From assembly GCA_002440225.1 (NCBI GenBank), contig DJSH01000065.1:1-31272 (forward strand): a DNA stretch of 31,272 nt, given 5' to 3'. A model generated the notes under the pieces. The model saw only the letters and a program-made list of their open reading frames with translations. It was not told the DNA's origin and did no database searches. How positions within the stretch are numbered: the first letter of the stretch is position 1; each line of letters opens with the position of its first letter. Source of the DNA: Candidatus Segatella violae (lineage in GTDB: Bacteria > Bacteroidota > Bacteroidia > Bacteroidales > Bacteroidaceae). Positions 24,937-31,272 of the stretch are shown one piece after another. The position numbers and the translations under genes are program-made.

Positions 24937-25039
24937 CGACTATTTCTTGAAAGTCGATAACTTTTAGTGTTAAATTTGAAATTTTCATTCAAAAAAGTGC
25001 ATTTCTCGAATTTTGCTTGGTTGTTTCAAAATAAAAATG

Positions 25040-25047
25040 TAACTTTG
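25040..25047 (+). promoter_or_regulatory. TAnnTTTG box of the second GH31 gene
   Basis: TAACTTTG with TTGG at 25017-25020, 19 bp upstream, fits the Bacteroidota promoter pattern. It lies 34 nt before the ATG at 25082. Confidence 0.65.
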
Positions 25048-25081
25048 TACTCATATTATAATAACGTAAACCTACAAGTTT

Positions 25082-27448
25082 ATGAGAAAAATATTTATTA
25101 GCTTAGCTTTGCTCACCTCTGTAGGAGTGGCACAGGCGCAAATCAAAACCAACAATGGCATTGAGTATCTTCAATGTCAGGCTCATGACATGTCGGGTGA
25201 TTTCTCCGACTTGGCAAATACCTATTTCTTGGCTGATAGTATAGCTGGCTTCGATCTGAACAAGGGCGAGGGCATGCTCAACTGGAAGCGTTATCGTTTG
25301 GCTCCTCGCCAGGCATTCAACCTAAATGGTTACTGGCCTGTCCGTATGCAAATGCTCGACTTCCCAGACACTCAGTATGACAACGACCCCAATCTGAAAA
25401 TCAAGGTTCAGAAGATTGATGATCGCACGCTGCGTGTCACGCTCTTCACCTCTCCGATAGAACCAAAGATGGATGATGCCAACGATCCTATGTTCTCGCC
25501 AGAATATATTGCAGAGAACGTGGGCAATGGCAATGCAAAAATCTCTCGTGGCAGATGGAACACCACTGCCGATGGCAAGAGCATCATTTATAAAAACAAG
25601 AATGGTGAGCTGGAAATCCAAAAGTACCCATTCCGCTTGATTCTCCGTGATGCCAATGGCAAGATTCTTACCCAGACTCGCCACATCATCGACAACGACA
25701 GCACGCAGGTCAAGCTCCTTCCTTTCAACTTTATCAAGCGTGGAAGCGACAACTCCCGCAGCATCAACCCTGTGTTCCTCCTCTCTCCGGGCGAGCGCAT
25801 CTATGGTTGCGGCGAGAGTTTCACCTCTCTTAATAAAGTTGGACAGAAGGTGAATATCTCTGTTGTAGACCCTCAGGGTCCTGAGACAGACGGCATGTAT
25901 AAACCTGTGCCTTTCTATTTTTCTAATCGAGGTTACGGCTTTTTCATGCACACCTCGGCTCCTACCACAGCCGATTTTGGTGCCAGCTATATAGGTGCTC
26001 AGCGTCTCTTCATGGGTGATGAGACTATGGATTTCTTTGTGTTCTTCGGTGAGCCAAAGGATATTCTCAATGAGTATACCAATGTGACAGGCAAGTCGCC
26101 GATGCTGCCCCTTTGGACTTTTGGTACTTGGATGAGCCGCATCTCTTACTTCTCGCAGAAGGAAGGCTTGGAGGTAGCGCATCAGTTGAGAGCTAACAAG
26201 ATACCTGCCGATGTCATCCACTTCGATACAGGTTGGTTTGGCGTAGATTGGCAGTGCGACTACGAGTTTGCCAAGGATCGTTTCAAGGACCCTGTAGGCA
26301 TGTTGAAGACCCTGAAAAAGGACGGATTCCATACCTGTTTGTGGCAGTTGCCATATTTCACTCCAAAGAATCGTTATTTCCATGAATTGGTGGATGGCGG
26401 CATGGCTGTTCGTAATGGCAATGGTACTTTGAACTATGAGGATGCCGTGCTCGACCTCTCCAATCCGAAGACCGTGAGCTGGTACCAAGGCAAGATAGCC
26501 AACCTCATCAAGCAAGGTGTGAGCGTCATCAAGTGTGATTTCGGTGAGGCTGCTCCTTATGACGGACTCTATGCCAGTGGCAAGACTGGTTTCTATGAGC
26601 ACAATCTCTATCCGCTTCGCTATAACAAGGCTCTTTGGGAGGCAGTCAAGGCTAATACTCCTGATCATGAGGGTGTCATCTGGGCACGTAGCGCTTGGGC
26701 GGGTAGTCAGAGATACCCATTGCATTGGGGCGGTGATGCTGCCACCAATGAGGTGGGAAGTGTCGGTATGATGGGCGACCTTCGTGGTGGACTGAGCTTC
26801 GGGTTGAGTGGCTTCTCTTTCTGGAGTCACGACATGGGTGGCTTCGTTACCCAGAGTCCAGACGACCTCTATCGTCGTTGGTTGCCATTCGGCTTCCTCA
26901 GCTCTCATACTCGTGCCCACGGAGCGCCTCCAACAGAGCCTTGGCTCATCAGCAAGGATTTCACCGACGCCTTCCGTGCCAACGCCGAGATGAAGTATCA
27001 GTTGATGCCTTATGTCTATGCACAGGCTAAGGACTGTTCCGAGAAGGGACTTCCTATGGTACGTGCCCTCTTCGTGGAGTTCCCGCACGATGCCGGAGCT
27101 TGGCAGGTTGAGGATGAGTATATGTATGGCTCACAGATATTAGTGGCTCCGCTTTTGGAGTCTGGTACCAGCCGTACTGTATATCTGCCAAAGGGCAAAT
27201 GGATAGACTATCAGAATGGTAAGGTATACGAAGGTGGATACCAAGACATCAGTGTCAAGGATAATAAGATCCCTTGCGTGATATTGGTCAAGGATGGCAG
27301 TTTGATTCCTCAGGTACCTGTAGCCCAGAGTACGGATAAGATAGAGTGGGACAAGCTCACTTGGAAGCCATTCAAGGTTGATGCTACCCAATGTGTGGGC
27401 TACCTCTACAAGGCAGGTAGCACAGAAATAGAAGTTGTTAAACAATAA
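25082..27448 (+). CDS. Secreted GH31 alpha-xylosidase (YicI-like)
   Basis: A 788-aa exported family 31 glycosidase. Residues 1-19 form a signal peptide (ending VAQA). The catalytic barrel carries the nucleophile Asp486 in KCDFGEAAPYDG and the acid/base Asp552 in HWGGDAAT. The KCDFGE segment and the length near 780 are typical of YicI-type alpha-xylosidases, unlike the WWMDASEPN type of the upstream GH31, so the two are not recent duplicates. The role is cleavage of alpha-linked xylose, or of glucose in related enzymes. It has its own promoter and is followed 21 nt later by a GNAT gene that probably shares its transcript. Confidence 0.92.
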   Translation: MRKIFISLALLTSVGVAQAQIKTNNGIEYLQCQAHDMSGDFSDLANTYFLADSIAGFDLNKGEGMLNWKRYRLAPRQAFNLNGYWPVRMQMLDFPDTQYDNDPNLKIKVQKIDDRTLRVTLFTSPIEPKMDDANDPMFSPEYIAENVGNGNAKISRGRWNTTADGKSIIYKNKNGELEIQKYPFRLILRDANGKILTQTRHIIDNDSTQVKLLPFNFIKRGSDNSRSINPVFLLSPGERIYGCGESFTSLNKVGQKVNISVVDPQGPETDGMYKPVPFYFSNRGYGFFMHTSAPTTADFGASYIGAQRLFMGDETMDFFVFFGEPKDILNEYTNVTGKSPMLPLWTFGTWMSRISYFSQKEGLEVAHQLRANKIPADVIHFDTGWFGVDWQCDYEFAKDRFKDPVGMLKTLKKDGFHTCLWQLPYFTPKNRYFHELVDGGMAVRNGNGTLNYEDAVLDLSNPKTVSWYQGKIANLIKQGVSVIKCDFGEAAPYDGLYASGKTGFYEHNLYPLRYNKALWEAVKANTPDHEGVIWARSAWAGSQRYPLHWGGDAATNEVGSVGMMGDLRGGLSFGLSGFSFWSHDMGGFVTQSPDDLYRRWLPFGFLSSHTRAHGAPPTEPWLISKDFTDAFRANAEMKYQLMPYVYAQAKDCSEKGLPMVRALFVEFPHDAGAWQVEDEYMYGSQILVAPLLESGTSRTVYLPKGKWIDYQNGKVYEGGYQDISVKDNKIPCVILVKDGSLIPQVPVAQSTDKIEWDKLTWKPFKVDATQCVGYLYKAGSTEIEVVKQ

Positions 27449-27469
27449 ACATAAGAATAGACAGAGAAG

Positions 27470-28045
27470 ATGAAGATAAACATCGCACCGGCAACGCCAG
27501 ACAAGGCTTCACATATCGCCTCCCTCATCATGGAGGCGATGAATACTGATTGTTGCCAAAATCTTGCCGGACCTCGCCATACGTTGGTTGATTTCCATTG
27601 CATGTTGACACGCCTCGTAGAGATGGAGGACAGTCAGTATAGCTATCGCAACACCCTTGTCGCCATGACCACAGATGGAATTCTGGTTGGTGTCTTGGTG
27701 TCGTACGATGGTGGTAAATTAAAAGTATTGCGCCGTCGTTTTGTAGAAGAGGCTATAGTGGCCTTCGGCATCGATTATTCGGGTATGGATGCAGAGACCG
27801 AAGAGGGTGAGTTCTATTTTGACAGCCTTGCCGTATCTAGCCCTTATAGGGGCAAGCGTATTGCTACCCGGTTGTTGCAGGCAGGTGTTCAACGTGCCAA
27901 GGAAATGGGGGCTTCTGTTGTGGGATTGCTCTGCGACAAAGGCAACCCTAGTGCAGAGCAACTCTATGCCAAGGTCGGTTTTAAGTATGTGGATGATACC
28001 ATTTGGGGTGGCCATGCGATGAAGCACCTTCAATTGAGTCTTTAA
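27470..28045 (+). CDS. GNAT family N-acetyltransferase
   Basis: A 191-aa cytoplasmic acetyltransferase of the GNAT superfamily, which transfers acetyl from acetyl-CoA to an amine. The acetyl-CoA-binding motif is PYRGKRIATRLLQ (about 125-137), preceded by the beta-strand EFYFDSLAVS and followed by GNPSAEQLYAKVGFKYV, the usual motif B. The substrate is unknown. It begins 21 nt after the second GH31 gene with no promoter between, so it is likely cotranscribed. A terminator hairpin follows 20 nt after its stop. Confidence 0.88.
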   Translation: MKINIAPATPDKASHIASLIMEAMNTDCCQNLAGPRHTLVDFHCMLTRLVEMEDSQYSYRNTLVAMTTDGILVGVLVSYDGGKLKVLRRRFVEEAIVAFGIDYSGMDAETEEGEFYFDSLAVSSPYRGKRIATRLLQAGVQRAKEMGASVVGLLCDKGNPSAEQLYAKVGFKYVDDTIWGGHAMKHLQLSL

Positions 28046-28065
28046 TCTGTCGGATACAAAAATAC

Positions 28066-28102
28066 AAAAGCTCGGAATTGCATCACTGCAGTCCGAGCTT
28101 TT
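28066..28102. terminator. Bidirectional terminator hairpin
   Basis: AAAAGCTCGGA (28066-28076) pairs perfectly with TCCGAGCTTTT (28092-28102). An inner TGCA/TGCA extension closes a TCAC loop. T-rich sequence follows on the plus strand (TTTTATTATTT) and on the minus strand (TTTTGTATTTTTG). It terminates the GH31-GNAT unit and would also end any minus-strand RNA from the box at 28186. Confidence 0.8.
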
Positions 28103-28185
28103 ATTATTTAAATCAACAAAAACTAATAAAATATCTTTTATAAACCTAAAACCTATTCGCTATGAATCTTTCTGTTTTCTGTTTG

Positions 28186-28193
28186 CAAAGATA
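28186..28193 (-). promoter_or_regulatory. Orphan minus-strand TAnnTTTG box
   Basis: Reads TATCTTTGCA on the minus strand. No minus-strand gene follows before the terminator at 28102-28066, so it would make an RNA of roughly 110 nt. No clear -33 element was seen. Confidence 0.4.
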
Positions 28194-28248
28194 CGATGTT
28201 TTTGTTTTAAATGCTTCATTTTCTTTCATTTTCAATGCATTTTGTTGA

Positions 28249-28260
28249 GCAAACGTTTGC
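28249..28260. promoter_or_regulatory. Perfect LacI/PurR-type operator palindrome
   Basis: GCAAACGTTTGC is a perfect 12-bp palindrome identical to the core of the E. coli PurR operator and close to the site at 13801-13812. It lies 15 bp beyond the stop codon of the symporter gene and upstream, on the minus strand, of the orphan box at 28186. No coding gene is placed to be controlled by it. Confidence 0.6.
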
Positions 28261-28274
28261 ATGAATTTACAGCC

Positions 28275-29651
28275 TTATTCCAATTCTTCTATCTCGCTCT
28301 CTTCCATGTCGCGGTCTAAGCGGCCGCGCCAGAGATATTTGCGGGTCTCGTGTACGATGATGCCGCTCAGGCAGAGCAAAGATACAAGGTTAGGAATTGC
28401 CATGAGAGCATTCATACAGTCGGCGATGTTCCATACCAATCCGAGGCTGATGACACTACCGAAGAAGATGCTTATGATGTAGAGCACCCGGTAGGTGAGC
28501 ATCCACTTCTTGCCCTTGAGATATTCCACGCAACGCTCGCCGTAGTAGCTCCATCCCAGGGTAGTGCTGAAGGCGAAAGTGGCAAGTCCGAAGGTGAGCA
28601 GTGGCGCACCGATATAAGGTATCTTGCTGAAGGCCTGCTTGGTGAGGGCGGCTCCATCGTGATAGTCGATGTCTGGATAAGCGATGATACTACTTGTGAT
28701 GACCAGTCCTGTGAGGGCACAGATGATGACTGTGTCCCAGAATGTACCGGTGGATGAAACCAAAGCCTGGCGTACCGGATTGCGAGTCTGTGCGGCGGCA
28801 GCCACGATAGGGGCTGAACCCAAACCACTCTCGTTGGAGAAGAGACCTCGGGCGATACCATAGCGTGCTGCCATCATCAGCGTGCTACCAGCGAAACCAC
28901 CACCAGCAGCCTTGGTGGTAAATGCCGACTCAAGGATAATCTTGATGGCAGGCATCAGATAGGCATGGTTCACGATGAGGATATAGATGCAACCTATCAC
29001 ATAGAAGATGGCCATGAAAGGCACCAGCATACCACAAACCTTCGAGATGGTCTTCACGCCACCTAGGATGACGGCGGCACCCAAGGCCGTAACGATGGCA
29101 CCTGTGATATATGGAGATATGCCATATTGGTTGTTTACCAGCGAGGAGATGGCATTTGCCTGTACCGTGCTACCGATGCCGAAAGAGGCAAGGGCGGCGA
29201 AGATGGCGAAGAGGATAGCAAGCCATTTCCAGCCCAATCCCTTTTCTAGGGCGTACATCGGACCGCCCAGCATTCTGCCACGTTTTGTCTTCACACGATA
29301 TTTCACGGCAAGCAAGCCCTCGGCATACTTGGTGGAGATGCCAAATACACCCGTCAGCCAACACCAAAGCACAGCTCCTGGTCCACCCAAGGCGATGGCT
29401 GTAGCCACACCGATGATGTTACCCGTACCGATGGTTGCGGCAAGGGCTGTAGCCAAGGCACCAAACTGGGAAACGTCTCCTGTGGCATCTTTGTCTTTCT
29501 TGACCGATAATTTGATTGCCTTGAAAATCTTGCGTTGTGGAAAGCGCAGGCGAATCGTCAGGAATATATGAGTTCCTAACAACAAGATAATCATTGGCCA
29601 TCCCCAAAGGAATGAACTAAACGCTGTGAAAAAATCGTTGATTGCATCCAT
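28275..29651 (-). CDS. Sodium:alanine symporter family (AGCS) transporter
   Basis: A 458-aa inner-membrane transporter that imports alanine or glycine with Na+. The family pattern is clear: GDVSQFGALATALAATIGTG near 60-80, then GVATAIALGGPGAVLWCWLTG and GGPMYALEKGLG, with about ten hydrophobic segments. Length is normal. It lies 24 nt downstream of the second DUF4230 gene on the same strand with no promoter box between, so it may be read from the DUF4230 promoter. It converges on the GNAT gene. Confidence 0.93.
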   Translation of the reverse strand: MDAINDFFTAFSSFLWGWPMIILLLGTHIFLTIRLRFPQRKIFKAIKLSVKKDKDATGDVSQFGALATALAATIGTGNIIGVATAIALGGPGAVLWCWLTGVFGISTKYAEGLLAVKYRVKTKRGRMLGGPMYALEKGLGWKWLAILFAIFAALASFGIGSTVQANAISSLVNNQYGISPYITGAIVTALGAAVILGGVKTISKVCGMLVPFMAIFYVIGCIYILIVNHAYLMPAIKIILESAFTTKAAGGGFAGSTLMMAARYGIARGLFSNESGLGSAPIVAAAAQTRNPVRQALVSSTGTFWDTVIICALTGLVITSSIIAYPDIDYHDGAALTKQAFSKIPYIGAPLLTFGLATFAFSTTLGWSYYGERCVEYLKGKKWMLTYRVLYIISIFFGSVISLGLVWNIADCMNALMAIPNLVSLLCLSGIIVHETRKYLWRGRLDRDMEESEIEELE

Positions 29652-29675
29652 CTCTTATCTATTTTATGTTTGTTT

Positions 29676-30260
29676 TTATTCTTCGAAATCCACGGTTACG
29701 TTCTTGAATCCCATTGCTCCCAGCATTCCCCTGAATTGCGTCTTGGCGTTCTCCTTGGCTGTCGAGATATTGGCTGGGCTAAGGCAGCGTCGCTTCATCG
29801 CGGCATAGGCTCTGTCGTACATCGCCTGTCGGTCGGCACCTGACCATTTGCCTACCTCAAAGAAACTCTTGGTTCTTGCCTCGTCGATGAAGTTGTTGTC
29901 GAGCAGCTTGATTGGTGGCAGGGTGCAGATAATGGAATCCTTGTCTAAATCCTTCTCGATCCAGCCTTCCTTCACATCCTTCATGTCGATGCCCAGTCGC
30001 AGTGTGCCGTAATAGATGCGTGCTAGCTGGTCGTCGCCGAAGAAACCATGTCGGGTGGTGTCTATGAGCTCCTCGTCGCTGATGCTGAGGAATTCCCATT
30101 GTCCGATAGCCTCGATGCTCTCTATCTGGGTAGGCGAGAGTGTGGTCTTCTCCTCGGGGGAAATGCTCACCGAGAGGCTTTTGTCGACCCAGTAAACTCC
30201 TCCGACTATCAGTAGCACGAGCCCGAGGAGCAGGATTATTGTGAATTGTATCTTTCTCAT
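29676..30260 (-). CDS. DUF4230 domain protein, membrane-anchored
   Basis: A 194-aa protein with one N-terminal hydrophobic helix (about 7-25, IILLLGLVLLIVGGVYW) and a soluble C-terminal part of the DUF4230 type: IGQWEFLSISDEELIDT, YYGTLRLGIDM, and the end AKTQFRGMLGAMGFKNVTVDFEE. DUF4230 proteins are common in Bacteroidota; their function is unknown. It starts 1 nt after the stop of the upstream DUF4230 lipoprotein gene, so the two are translationally coupled and probably work as a pair. It probably faces the periplasm. Confidence 0.85.
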   Translation of the reverse strand: MRKIQFTIILLLGLVLLIVGGVYWVDKSLSVSISPEEKTTLSPTQIESIEAIGQWEFLSISDEELIDTTRHGFFGDDQLARIYYGTLRLGIDMKDVKEGWIEKDLDKDSIICTLPPIKLLDNNFIDEARTKSFFEVGKWSGADRQAMYDRAYAAMKRRCLSPANISTAKENAKTQFRGMLGAMGFKNVTVDFEE

Positions 30261-30261
30261 G

Positions 30262-30939
30262 TCATTGCCCTCCCTTCTTTTCTATGGTAGAAGCGTCGAA
30301 GAGAGTCTTCACGTCTTCTATCGTAAACTTCTTGCGGAAAGAAATCTTGATGTTTTCTTCTTTGAATCCCATGTCTTTCAACATAGGAATGAGGGCGTTT
30401 GCGGCATTGAGCCGAGCTTGCTCGATGATGTCGAGGTTGGGAATGTCACGGATGATACTCTCCCTGCCTTGTTGCTCCAACTGTGAGAGCTCGGCATCGT
30501 TGTAGTTGCTGCGGGCAAGCGAAACATACTGCCTTATCGACTCATGGTTGATCTTGCTGCTTGTGAGCGCCATCTTCGGGTCGGGCAGGGTGATTTCTAT
30601 CTTGTCTCCCTTTCGGTTCACGTTCTTGGCAGTGAAACCAGCGAAGTCGATGTATGCCTTGATGGTTGCATCCATGGGAATGGCAACCTTGCGGGTAGAG
30701 CCGGGAACATGTATGTTGAAATTTTTCTTGAAGATAGAGCCCTTCAAGTTGAATTGGTCGTCGTGGGTGACAATCTTGTGTACGTGTACTTCTGCGGTAT
30801 ATAGGCGGCTGCACTTCTGCACTTTCATCACCATCACGGAGGTCGTGTCGATGATGTCTGCCTTGGCTTCTTGCTGCTTATGCGAACAGGAGGCTAAGAT
30901 GAGAGCTACCGCTAATATCATAAAAAATACCTTTTTCAT
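30262..30939 (-). CDS. DUF4230 domain lipoprotein
   Basis: A 225-aa protein with a lipoprotein signal: MKKVFFMILAVALILASC, with the lipobox cysteine at 18. The rest is DUF4230, with VHKIVTHDDQFNLKG, IPMDATIKAYIDFAGF, KIEITLPDPKMAL and the C-terminal LIPMLKDMGFKEENIKISF. It shares the layout of the next gene (conserved strand, helix, then a closing MGF motif) and is its diverged paralogue. Start ATG 30939 was chosen over an earlier in-frame ATG (30975) because the signal peptide begins there and a TATCTTTG promoter lies inside the longer version. Function unknown. Confidence 0.87.
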   Translation of the reverse strand: MKKVFFMILAVALILASCSHKQQEAKADIIDTTSVMVMKVQKCSRLYTAEVHVHKIVTHDDQFNLKGSIFKKNFNIHVPGSTRKVAIPMDATIKAYIDFAGFTAKNVNRKGDKIEITLPDPKMALTSSKINHESIRQYVSLARSNYNDAELSQLEQQGRESIIRDIPNLDIIEQARLNAANALIPMLKDMGFKEENIKISFRKKFTIEDVKTLFDASTIEKKGGQ

Positions 30940-30961
30940 GCCAATTGTCTTTAATTGGCTG

Positions 30962-30969
30962 CAAAGATA
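30962..30969 (-). promoter_or_regulatory. TAnnTTTG box of the DUF4230 operon
   Basis: Minus strand reads TATCTTTGCAG, 22 nt before the ATG at 30939. The short leader contains CCAATT-N6-AATTGG, a 6-bp inverted repeat ending one nucleotide before the ATG. Confidence 0.65.
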
Positions 30970-30975
30970 CGACAA

Positions 30976-31183
30976 AATGTTTGAAAAACCAAAAAATAGT
31001 GTGATAATTGTATATAAATGGGCGGAAAATGGAGAAAATAGAAGAATTTGAGTTTTTTTCTCTTTGGATTAAACCTTTCTTCAAGTCTTGCGTCTAAGGA
31101 TATGATTAGAATTCATAAACTGAACTTTTATTATATCGTGTAAGATTCAATAGGAATTTATTAGTTAGTATTTAGGTATTATG
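30976..31183. other. Gene-free AT-rich stretch
   Basis: Apart from the -33 region of the DUF4230 promoter, no gene, RNA or promoter box could be supported here. Open frames are short and without family resemblance. Confidence 0.6.
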
Positions 31184-31215
31184 AAGCACCTGCTTGTGAA
31201 AGTAGGTGCTTTTTT
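31184..31215 (+). terminator. Terminator hairpin near the right edge
   Basis: AAGCACCTGC (31184-31193) pairs with GTAGGTGCTT (31202-31211) with one G-U pair and an 8-nt loop, then a run of T. No plus-strand gene is seen upstream of it, so the RNA it ends is not identified. Confidence 0.7.
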
Positions 31216-31272
31216 ATCCTTTTATATCCTTTTTCCCTTGTTCTTGAGCCTATAAACTATATACAAAACTAT

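Noticed and set aside
25322..27088. Long open frame on the minus strand across the second GH31 gene
   Set aside because: Antisense to a complete GH31 with both catalytic Asp residues; no family resemblance or promoter.
31182..31256. A 24-codon frame encoding a hydrophobic peptide at the right edge
   Set aside because: It coincides with the terminator hairpin and T-run, which alone explains the Phe/Leu-rich translation; no ribosome-binding or family support.

Overview
The window looks like chromosomal DNA of a gut Bacteroidota, most probably Prevotellaceae (Prevotella/Segatella copri type). Start-proximal promoters are of the TAnnTTTG type, Shine-Dalgarno sequences are mostly absent, and the gene content is typical of that group: a hybrid two-component system with a beta-propeller sensor, DUF5686 and DUF4230 proteins, and secreted GH31 and GH2 enzymes. 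The species is inferred from gene style, not from a marker gene. No tRNA, rRNA, insertion sequence or CRISPR array was seen.

Layout. 1-172: three 13-bp direct repeats at an exact 22-bp period plus a 14-bp palindrome. 173-2849: a MATE exporter (-) and a YghO/GNAT-like protein (+) on divergent promoters. 2869-3061: a nested inverted-repeat element between convergent genes. 3091-5650 (-): an operon-like set pgpA-like phosphatase, GtrA, CDP-alcohol phosphatidyltransferase and PAP2/AUR1-like transferase. 5816-10249 (+), divergent from a mirror-image promoter: a nucleotidyltransferase/ATP-grasp fusion, a second CDP-alcohol phosphatidyltransferase, a flippase-like membrane protein and a HAD hydrolase. 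10350-13602: a DUF5686 outer-membrane protein and a LuxR-type response regulator. 13875-28045: a carbohydrate locus with a LacI regulator, a hybrid two-component regulator, a GH31 with PA14 insert, a GH2, a second GH31 and a GNAT acetyltransferase. 28275-30939 (-): a sodium:alanine-type symporter and two DUF4230 proteins. 30940-31272: gene-free apart from a promoter and a terminator hairpin.

How the genes fit together. The 3091-10249 block looks like a lipid head-group factory. Its left half resembles, from memory, the inositol-lipid cluster described in Bacteroides thetaiotaomicron (PAP2/AUR1-like, CDP-alcohol transferase, GtrA, PgpA-like). No myo-inositol-phosphate synthase lies here. Instead there is a divergent unit with its own activating enzyme (sugar-phosphate type nucleotidyltransferase fused to ATP-grasp), a second CDP-alcohol transferase with a shifted catalytic motif, and a flippase-like protein. 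This is the best candidate for an under-described system. The carbohydrate locus carries an alpha-xylosidase-like GH31, a beta-galactosidase-like GH2 and a YicI-like GH31, which suggests breakdown of xyloglucan-type side chains. It has no SusC/SusD pair in view.

Non-coding signals worth attention are two possible minus-strand small RNA loci (about 24.84-24.94 kb and 28.07-28.19 kb), a PurR/LacI-type operator in a convergent intergenic gap, a terminator only 20 nt before the GH2 start codon, and two places where intergenic segments carrying purine-rich, ribosome-binding-like sequence are tandemly repeated inside gene runs.
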